Positions 27,303 through 33,993 of a stretch of DNA of 53,359 nt are shown here, in pieces. Position 1 is the stretch's first letter. Each line of letters begins with the position of its first letter. The stretch comes from Planctomycetota bacterium (GTDB lineage Bacteria > Planctomycetota > Phycisphaerae > SM23-33), in contig JAAYCO010000246.1 in the NCBI GenBank assembly GCA_012729725.1, positions 1-53,359 on the forward strand, read 5' to 3'. The notes beneath the pieces were generated by a model. That model saw nothing but the letters and a program-made list of their open reading frames with translations. It was not told where the DNA came from and ran no database searches. Made by a program: the position numbers and the translations under genes.

Positions 27303-29788
27303 CTTGCCGACGCACCTGCCTGATCGCGGTTCTGGCGCTGCTGTGGCCCTCGGTTGCCGGGGCGCAGGCGATCAAAAACGCCAACTTCTCGAATGGGCTT
27401 CAGGGGTGGGAAGCGGACAAGCAAAGCGCCGCTGTCGAGCGGACCGAAGGCCAGGCGGGCTTTCACCTGCGCATCTTCAGCGACAAGTCGGGCCATGATC
27501 CTGCCGTTGTTCAGAAGGGCATCAGGATCCAGCCCGGAGCGAAGTATCGGCTGAGCTATAGCGTGCGTGCCGGCGGCGGTTCGAGCGAAGTGACGGGCTA
27601 CCAGTTCTTCCGCGTTTACGCCACCTACATGCCGCAGGTCGTTGACGGCAAGCAGTACGGCGGCATGCAGCAGGAGGACGGCGCGGAATGGCAGGATGTG
27701 CTCGACCAGTGGCAGGTGAAGACGCTGGAGTTCCGCGCCCCTCAGAAGGCAGTGCCAGGCATGAACATCAACTGCCAGGTTCGCGGCCCGGGCAGTATCC
27801 AACTTGCCAATTTCAAGCTGGAACTGATTCCCGAGGACGAGAATGCATCTGGCATCAGCATAGACATTCGCTCGCCATGGTATAGGGACTGCATTTTTGC
27901 ATCCGTCCCCGTTGAGAAGATAGAGGGTTCGGCAGCCGTCAGCACAAAGGGGTACGCCCAGTGCGTCGTTCAGTTGAAGCGGGGCGATGATGTGCTGGCC
28001 GAGCGGAAGTTCAGCAAAGATCAGCAAGTTGAATTCGCATTTCCCGCCGCCCAGTTGGCCCATGGGGCGCACCAGGTGCGGGTGACGGTCCTGGACGATT
28101 CCGGCAAGCTGCTTGAAGAATCCTCCAGGCAGATTCGCAAGCTCGAGCCCAGGGAGAACGAAGTGGCATTCGGGCGTGACCACGTAACGCTGGTTGACGG
28201 CAAGCCGTGGTTTCCGATCGGCGTTTTTCGTTTCGTTCCCGAGGATGCATATGTGTACGAGATGGCCCGCGCCGGAATAAATGCGTTCATCGGCCCGTTG
28301 GAGCCCAAGTATCTCGACCAGGTGGACAAGTACAACGTCAAGCTGATGGCGCACATCAATCCGAAACTTCCGCATCTGCACAACGCCGAGGGGCGGCGAA
28401 GGTGGACCGGCATATTCCTTGACCGTTACAACCCGCTGTTCAATCACAAGGGTCTGCTGGGCTTCTTCCTGTCCGATGAGCCGCTATGGCGCGGCATTCC
28501 GCTGGACGAGCTGCTTGATTCCTACGAGTTCCACCGCCGGCTCAACCCGTATCGCCCGGTGTGGATCAACGAAGCCCCGCGAAACACCATTGCCGAGCTT
28601 GCCGAATACGCCCGCGCCTGCGACGTCGTTGGCGTTGACATCTACCCCGTGCCGCTGAATTCGCATTCGGGCCTGAGCGACAAGAAGCTGACGTGCGTCG
28701 GCGGGCATACTCGCAAGTCGCGGCAGGTTGTGCAGGACCGCAAGCCAGTCTGGATGACGCTTCAGGCCTTTGCGTGGATACACCTCAGCAAGCCCGACCA
28801 CCCGGCCGCCGTTTACCCGACGTATGAGGAACTGCGGTTCATGGCCTACGACGCCGTCATGAACGGCGCGACAGGCGTGTGGTTCTGGGGAACAGACCAC
28901 ATAGTGAAGGATGAGTTCTGGGACGTTCTGCTCAAGACGACGGCGGAACTGCGGGACATATCAGCGGTGCTGGTTTGCCCCACGGTTGCCGATTCGCCCG
29001 CGTCGTCGCCCAACCCTGCCGTGCGCATCATGCATAAGAAGTGCGGCGGTTACGACTACTTCTTCGCCGCCAACGTAACGGATGCGCCAACAAACGCAAA
29101 GATAAGCACCGCGCTTGGGGTCGATTCACTGGATGTCGCCTTTGAGGGCAGGCGGGCGGAATTGAAGAACGGCGCACTGACCGACAGGTTCGAGCCGTTC
29201 GGGGTTCACATATACACCAATGCCCCTTCCCTGCCGAAGCCGCTGGTTGAGCCGCCGCCCAAAGATGAACGTCTGGAGGGCGGGAGCTTCCTCAAGCGGA
29301 TGCGATCCAGATCGGCCAATCTGCCGCCGTACAAGGGCAATGCAAAGTGGATATGGGCGAAATCTCCGGCGAATGACCAGGTGCGCGAAGTGTCGCTGGC
29401 CAGAAAGGTGAACCTGCCCGACCAGATCAAGTCGGCAACGCTGCTTGTCACCGCCGACGACGCCTGCCGCGTGTTCGTCAACGGCAAGCCGATTGGCGAC
29501 GCGGAGTACAAGCCCGGCTGGACTCAGATGAAGAAATACGACATCGCCGCCCGCTTGGGGCCGGGCGACAACGTCATCACCGTCGAAGCCAAGGATATGG
29601 GCAACGAGTTCTGCGCCGGCGTGCTTTGCGATGTTGTCATTCAAACGGCAGAGGGCGGGCAGATTCAAATCGTCTCGGATGAGGAATGGACCGCTGCCGA
29701 CGACAAGGCGAATGACGGCATGCAGGTCTACGTAGTCGGTCCCTACGGCGCGGCCCCCTGGCTGGAGCGGGTGCGGATTCTGCAATAA
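27299..29788 (+). CDS. Secreted multidomain glycoside-hydrolase-like protein
   Basis: About 829 aa; ATG 27299 overlaps the ceramidase-like stop, and the track's earlier start is a shadow. Signal peptide LIAVLALLWPSVAGA. Domains: a carbohydrate-binding beta-sandwich at about 25-170 (NANFSNGLQGWE), an Ig-like segment, a TIM barrel at about 295-560 with LGFFLSDEPLWRG (candidate catalytic acid) and DVVGVDIYPVPL, and a C-terminal beta-domain at about 675-825 (DDACRVFVNGKPIGD) like the N-terminal domain of bacterial rhamnosidases. No GH family is certain. It is the only clearly exported enzyme of the cluster, so it probably makes the first cut. Confidence 0.7.
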   Translation: MTCRRTCLIAVLALLWPSVAGAQAIKNANFSNGLQGWEADKQSAAVERTEGQAGFHLRIFSDKSGHDPAVVQKGIRIQPGAKYRLSYSVRAGGGSSEVTGYQFFRVYATYMPQVVDGKQYGGMQQEDGAEWQDVLDQWQVKTLEFRAPQKAVPGMNINCQVRGPGSIQLANFKLELIPEDENASGISIDIRSPWYRDCIFASVPVEKIEGSAAVSTKGYAQCVVQLKRGDDVLAERKFSKDQQVEFAFPAAQLAHGAHQVRVTVLDDSGKLLEESSRQIRKLEPRENEVAFGRDHVTLVDGKPWFPIGVFRFVPEDAYVYEMARAGINAFIGPLEPKYLDQVDKYNVKLMAHINPKLPHLHNAEGRRRWTGIFLDRYNPLFNHKGLLGFFLSDEPLWRGIPLDELLDSYEFHRRLNPYRPVWINEAPRNTIAELAEYARACDVVGVDIYPVPLNSHSGLSDKKLTCVGGHTRKSRQVVQDRKPVWMTLQAFAWIHLSKPDHPAAVYPTYEELRFMAYDAVMNGATGVWFWGTDHIVKDEFWDVLLKTTAELRDISAVLVCPTVADSPASSPNPAVRIMHKKCGGYDYFFAANVTDAPTNAKISTALGVDSLDVAFEGRRAELKNGALTDRFEPFGVHIYTNAPSLPKPLVEPPPKDERLEGGSFLKRMRSRSANLPPYKGNAKWIWAKSPANDQVREVSLARKVNLPDQIKSATLLVTADDACRVFVNGKPIGDAEYKPGWTQMKKYDIAARLGPGDNVITVEAKDMGNEFCAGVLCDVVIQTAEGGQIQIVSDEEWTAADDKANDGMQVYVVGPYGAAPWLERVRILQ

Positions 29789-29799
29789 CCCGCCTAGCC

Positions 29800-30609
29800 T
29801 CACCCGCCCGCAAGTTCTCTGCTTCTTTGTGCGGCAGCGCGTATGGCCGTCACCATCGACTGCTTCACCTTCGCCGCGTCCATCGTTTCTATCGCGCGCT
29901 GCGTCGTTCCGTTGGGGCTGGTGACGCGGGCGCGAAGGACCGACGGGTCTTCGCCGCATTCGCTGAGCATTTTTCCGGCGCCCAGGCACGTTTCAATGGC
30001 AAGAAGCCTGGCGGTATCGCTATCGAGACCCTCGGCAATGCCTGCCTCTATCATGGCTTCGGTCATGTAGAAGAAGTAGGCGGGGCCGGAGCCCGAGACG
30101 GCGGTGACGGCGTCTATCTGTGATTCTTCAACCTGTGTAACCCTGCCGCATACGCCGAAGAGCCGCTGGACGAACGCCATGTCTTCGGCAGTGGCTCGCG
30201 GCCCGGCGGCCATCGCGGACATGCCCGCGCCGACCAGCATTGGCGTGTTGGGCATTACGCGAACGATCCTGCCCCTGTGGCCAAGCGCCTTGTCGATGAA
30301 CGCGGCCGAGATGCCCGCGGCGATGGAAATAACCGTCGCGTCGGCGCCGACCGCGGAGGATATGCCCGCCAGCACCTCGCCCATTTTCTGCGGCTTTATG
30401 GCAAGCAGAATTCGCGGGCAGCGCGCGGCCACGGCGTTGTCATCCACTGCCGAGATGTTCAACGTCATGCCGATGTGCCTGCGACGATCCATTACGGGTT
30501 CCGACACTACAATCGAGTTGTGCTCGAGAAAGTTACCGCGTATAACCCCCCTGAGTATGGCCTCGGCCATGTTGCCGCCGCCTATAACGCCAAACTGATA
30601 CTGGGACAT
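29800..30609 (-). CDS. proC: Pyrroline-5-carboxylate reductase
   Basis: Last step of proline synthesis, NAD(P)H-dependent reduction of pyrroline-5-carboxylate. About 269 aa. Rossmann motif VIGGGNMAEAIL near residue 8, IKPQK near 71, VMPNTPMLVGAGMSA near 116 and the active-site VSGSGPAYFF near 160 are all conserved, as is VTSPNGTT near 224. Start at 30609 (MSQYQFG) because AAGGA lies seven bases upstream; the track start adds 14 unsupported codons. It converges on the sugar-cluster end and diverges from the nucleotidyltransferase gene. Confidence 0.94.
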   Translation of the reverse strand: MSQYQFGVIGGGNMAEAILRGVIRGNFLEHNSIVVSEPVMDRRRHIGMTLNISAVDDNAVAARCPRILLAIKPQKMGEVLAGISSAVGADATVISIAAGISAAFIDKALGHRGRIVRVMPNTPMLVGAGMSAMAAGPRATAEDMAFVQRLFGVCGRVTQVEESQIDAVTAVSGSGPAYFFYMTEAMIEAGIAEGLDSDTARLLAIETCLGAGKMLSECGEDPSVLRARVTSPNGTTQRAIETMDAAKVKQSMVTAIRAAAQRSRELAGG

Positions 30610-30743
30610 GTTGAAGTCCTTTCCGGTCCAGAGACTAAACCATCCGGCCACCGTAGGGAAGGGACAATCTTTGCGAAGATATTTATGTTGCGCACGCTGT
30701 CGTTTGAATTGTATATTGCCTCAAACCAGATGGAGAAAAGCAC

Positions 30744-31556
30744 ATGGCATGTGACGGAAAGGTGGTAGTGTTGGCGCGGGGGCTTGGCACCCGCATGCGC
30801 AAGCAGGGCGCATCTTCTCTTTCGCAGCAGCAGTCGGCGATGGCCGACAGCGGCGTAAAGGCCCTTGTGCCAATCGACCGCCCGTTCCTGGACTACGTGC
30901 TCTCGGCAGCTGCCGACGCCGGATGGACCGACGCGTGCCTTGTCATCGGACCTGAACACCAGGCAATTCGCGATTACTACGACTCGCTTACCTATAAGCG
31001 AATCAAGGTGTCATACGCCATCCAGGAAAAGCCGCTGGGAACCGCAAACGCAGTGGCGGCAGCGGAGGAATTCGCCGGCGACGACGACTTCCTTTGCATA
31101 AACTCGGACAACTACTATCCCACCAGCGTTCTTGCCGAGCTTTACAAGGTGAAGGGCATGGGCCTGGCGGCCTTCGAGGGGCAGGCCATGATCGACGGCA
31201 GCAATATCCCCGCCGACCGCATCAGCAAGTTCGCCATCATTCGCATCAACCCCGACGGCACGATGGCCGAGATCATTGAAAAGCCGACCGACGAGCAACT
31301 GGCCGGCGTGCCCAAGCCCCATTACGTCAGCATGAACTGCTGGCGATTCGGCCCGGCCATATTCAAGGCCTGCCGAGCGATCAAGCCCTCCGTCCGCAAC
31401 GAGTTCGAGGTGACCGATGCGGTGGCGTACGCCATCAACCAGCTTGGGCAGACCTTCACCGCGGCTCGAACGCAGTCGCCGGTGCTGGACATGTCCTGCC
31501 GCGACGACATCGGACCCGTCGCGCAGAAGCTTCGCGGCACAAAGGTTGAGCTGTAG
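30744..31556 (+). CDS. Sugar-1-phosphate nucleotidyltransferase
   Basis: 270 aa. GT-A-type nucleotidyltransferase with a variant of the G-x-G-T-R-M loop (LARGLGTRMRKQ, residues 10-21), QEKPLGTANAV near 92, the metal-binding INSDNYYP near 116 and IIEKPTDEQ near 173. It activates a sugar-1-phosphate with NTP to an NDP-sugar. The usual GG before GTRM is altered and an insertion (ASSLSQQQSAMADSG) follows. GGAG is eight bases before the ATG. The next gene encodes a NahK-like kinase that would supply the sugar-1-phosphate. Confidence 0.85.
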   Translation: MACDGKVVVLARGLGTRMRKQGASSLSQQQSAMADSGVKALVPIDRPFLDYVLSAAADAGWTDACLVIGPEHQAIRDYYDSLTYKRIKVSYAIQEKPLGTANAVAAAEEFAGDDDFLCINSDNYYPTSVLAELYKVKGMGLAAFEGQAMIDGSNIPADRISKFAIIRINPDGTMAEIIEKPTDEQLAGVPKPHYVSMNCWRFGPAIFKACRAIKPSVRNEFEVTDAVAYAINQLGQTFTAARTQSPVLDMSCRDDIGPVAQKLRGTKVEL

Positions 31557-31583
31557 CAATCTGACGACGGATCATATATGACC

Positions 31584-31611
31584 AGCGGCGGCCGGGCGCC
31601 GCCGCTTGTTT
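31584..31611 (+). terminator. Rho-independent-type hairpin after the nucleotidyltransferase gene
   Basis: A perfect nine-base GC stem, AGCGGCGGC / GCCGCCGCT, with a five-base loop is followed by the short T-rich tail TTGTTT. It lies 28 bases after the nucleotidyltransferase stop. The tail is weak, so read-through into the kinase gene is possible. A TATAAT at 31653-31658 further on, with a poor -35, may start a separate kinase transcript. Confidence 0.6.
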
Positions 31612-31708
31612 ATCCGCCTGTTTTCCCTCTTCTCGGCATTCAAGATCCGTCATATAATCGACCCTTTACGACCCCGGGCCGGGGCGATTGACAAAGGATC
31701 AGATCGGC

Positions 31709-32818
31709 ATGAGCGCAGACAAGAACTTGGACATCGCTTCCATCGTGCGGAATTTCCGGATTGACGGCGATTTCATCAGCGGAATGCCGTACGGTTCGGG
31801 CCACATAAACGACACGTACCTGGGACGCTTCAAGACGCCCGCCGGCGAGACCAGGTACATCCACCAGCGGATCAACCACAACATATTCAAGCAGCCGGAG
31901 TTGCTTATCGAGAACATCGCAAGGGTGACGACCCACCTGCGGTCGAAGATCCAGAAGGCCGGCGGCGATCCGAACCGAGAAAGCCTTACGCTGGTTCCCG
32001 CCAACGACGGCAAGTTCTTCCACAAGACTCCCGCCGGCGACTACTGGCGGACATACCTGTTCATCGACCGCGCAAAGACGTACGACCTGGTCGAAACGCC
32101 CGAGCACCTGCGCAGCGGCGGCCAGGCCTTCGGCAGGTTCGGCGGAATGCTGGGCGACATGAAGGGCGAGCCGCTGCACGAGACGATTCCGATGTTCCAC
32201 CACACGCCCAACAGGCTTGCTCTGCTGCGCGAGGCAATCGACGCCGACTGCCGCAACCGGGCAGCCGGGGTGAAGAAGGAAATCCAGTTCGCCCTCGAAC
32301 GAAGCGACGAAATGGGCACGCTCGTCCGCTTGCAGCAGGAGGGCAAGCTGCCCGTGCGAATCACGCACAACGACACCAAATTCAACAACGTCATGATCGA
32401 CGACGACACGCAGAAGGCCATCTGCGTGATCGATCTGGACACCGTCATGCCCGGCCTGGTGCTGTACGATTTCGGCGACATGGTTCGCACCGGAACCATC
32501 ACCGCGATGGAAGATGAGCCTGATGTCTCGAAGGTGGGCGCCAACCTGACCATGTTCGAGGCTCTCGTCCGCGGCTACCTTGAAGGCGCCGCCGGTTCAC
32601 TCACCTCAGCCGAGGTGGACCAGTTCGTCCTTGCCGGAAGGGTGATCACCTTTACGATCGGCGTGCGATTCCTCACCGACTATCTCAAGGGCGACGTGTA
32701 TTTCAAGATTCGCCGAGAGGGGCACAATCTCGACCGCTGCCATACGCAGTTCAAGCTGGTCAGCGAGCTTGAGAAGCACGCCGGCGAGATGGACAAGATC
32801 GTTGCCAGATACCGGTAA
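31709..32818 (+). CDS. APH-fold sugar kinase, NahK-like (N-acetylhexosamine 1-kinase)
   Basis: About 369 aa from ATG 31709, with AAAGGA ten bases upstream (the track uses a TTG at 31688). Aminoglycoside-phosphotransferase fold: an N-lobe with GSGHINDTYL near residue 30, the catalytic loop THNDTKFNNVMID near 217 and the metal-binding CVIDLDTVMPG near 240. This full-length pattern, including QRINHNIF and DVYFKI, resembles N-acetylhexosamine 1-kinases and related anomeric kinases. With the preceding nucleotidyltransferase it would convert free (amino)sugar to sugar-1-P and then to NDP-sugar. Choline or homoserine kinase-like roles are less likely. Confidence 0.78.
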   Translation: MSADKNLDIASIVRNFRIDGDFISGMPYGSGHINDTYLGRFKTPAGETRYIHQRINHNIFKQPELLIENIARVTTHLRSKIQKAGGDPNRESLTLVPANDGKFFHKTPAGDYWRTYLFIDRAKTYDLVETPEHLRSGGQAFGRFGGMLGDMKGEPLHETIPMFHHTPNRLALLREAIDADCRNRAAGVKKEIQFALERSDEMGTLVRLQQEGKLPVRITHNDTKFNNVMIDDDTQKAICVIDLDTVMPGLVLYDFGDMVRTGTITAMEDEPDVSKVGANLTMFEALVRGYLEGAAGSLTSAEVDQFVLAGRVITFTIGVRFLTDYLKGDVYFKIRREGHNLDRCHTQFKLVSELEKHAGEMDKIVARYR

Positions 32819-33625
32819 TCAGTTTTCGATAATCACGTGCGGCGCGGTGTCCTGCGCCGGCGGCGCTGCGGCAACCCGGCCGCGAGAGGCGTCGGGCTTG
32901 GCCGGGATGGCGAAATCAACCGCCTGGGATGATCCGTCGGCGTTGATGCGCACCGAAAGCTGGGGGTAATACTCGTGGTTTATCGCGCTCCACTGGCCGA
33001 TGCTGGTCCGCAGGCGCTGCAAAACCCGCTGGGCGTTGGGCACACGGGTCCACACACCGTTGTGCCGCCGGAATCGCCACAGCTCGATTCGCCAGATAAT
33101 CTCGCCGGCGTCGCTTGCGTGAAAATCCCGCTCCCGCAGAAGCTCCACAAGCGTCACTGCCTTGTCGCCGGCGCCGCGAATGTACAGCACTCGCCGGATG
33201 TCCATGAAGTCCTTCATGTCCTTGACGATCTGGACTATGGCGGCGGCGTCCGCCTCGGTGAAGGTCTGGGCGGGCGGCTGGGGCATTTGAAGCTGCCGGC
33301 GCCGAAGCTCGGCCAGCCGCTCCAGGCGATCGTCAACGAATTCCAGGTCGATCCCCTCGACGATCCTGCCGCCCTGAAGCTCAACCACCAGGTCATAAAC
33401 GGCGTCGCCGCTCAGGGGGGCGAATCGAAACGAGCCGTCCGCGTCCAGCGACTCGGGCTTGTGAGGCTCTCCGCCGGCGCGTGAGACGGCAAGCACTGAC
33501 TTTATCGGCTCGGCGCTGTGAATTCGCCCGTGGATGCGTCCTGCAAGGGGAGGCTGACAAAGCGGCGCATCTTCCTTCAACTCCACCGCAGAGATCAACG
33601 CCAGGACCAGCACAAGTGCTTTCAT
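32819..33625 (-). CDS. Secreted protein of unknown function
   Basis: 268 aa with a signal-like N-terminus (MKALVLVLALISAVEL). Residues about 28-90 resemble a beta-sandwich of the carboxypeptidase-regulatory or transthyretin-like type (GRIHGRIHSAEPIKSVLAVS, DADGSFRFAPL). The middle is helical (FTEADAAAIVQIVKDMKDFMD), followed by a basic region and a Pro/Ala-rich tail. I do not recognise a family. Its stop abuts the kinase stop exactly (convergent). Its start lies next to the long hairpin at 33.65 kb, which could affect its expression. Confidence 0.65.
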   Translation of the reverse strand: MKALVLVLALISAVELKEDAPLCQPPLAGRIHGRIHSAEPIKSVLAVSRAGGEPHKPESLDADGSFRFAPLSGDAVYDLVVELQGGRIVEGIDLEFVDDRLERLAELRRRQLQMPQPPAQTFTEADAAAIVQIVKDMKDFMDIRRVLYIRGAGDKAVTLVELLRERDFHASDAGEIIWRIELWRFRRHNGVWTRVPNAQRVLQRLRTSIGQWSAINHEYYPQLSVRINADGSSQAVDFAIPAKPDASRGRVAAAPPAQDTAPHVIIEN

Positions 33626-33645
33626 TCGCCGTTCCTCACTACAGG

Positions 33646-33684
33646 CTCTAAGCGCTGTGCAATAAAGATTGCACAGTGCTAGAG
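33646..33684. promoter_or_regulatory. Long imperfect inverted repeat (hairpin or operator)
   Basis: The arms CTGTGCAAT and ATTGCACAG are perfect complements around a four-base AAAG loop; the stem extends outward through a G-T pair and one bulge to CTCT / AGAG, about 17 pairs. It begins 21 bases upstream of the 33625 minus-strand start. There is no T-run, so a terminator is unlikely; an operator or RNA structure in the leader is more plausible. Confidence 0.5.
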
Positions 33685-33922
33685 CAGGCGATCAGTAGAA
33701 CAGGTGACTCGTGCTTCGTAGCGTACTTCGCGGAGTAGCAGCAGTAGAAAACACAATGAACACTGTATACACGCCGCTATGGGTTTGCGCTTAGCCTGCG
33801 GTCTCCTGTTCGCCTGCTCAACTGTTCAAACTTTTCCACATTGCACTTAGACCGGTGCGATTCTATCTGATGCCGCCGGCAGCCACAACACCAGCCAAAC
33901 CTGCGCGGAGTTTCGTAAAGCC

Positions 33923-33952
33923 TTGTCAAGCGCGGGGCGATGGCCCTATACT
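33923..33952 (+). promoter_or_regulatory. Sigma-70-type promoter for the ABC operon
   Basis: TTGTCA (33923-33928, five of six) and TATACT (33947-33952, five of six) are separated by 18 bases, about 40 bases before the first codon of the large membrane protein. Confidence 0.55.
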
Positions 33953-33993
33953 CATCTCTTCCCGGTGCATACTTGACGATCTGAAGGAAGAGC

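Larger units (their letters stand above)
33626..33993. other. 368-base intergenic region between divergent genes
   Basis: No supported gene. It holds the 33646-33684 hairpin near the minus-strand gene and a good promoter at 33923-33952 for the plus-strand ABC operon. The middle (33690-33900) is less GC-rich than the genes, with nothing else I can name; ORFs called here are shadows. Confidence 0.6.
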
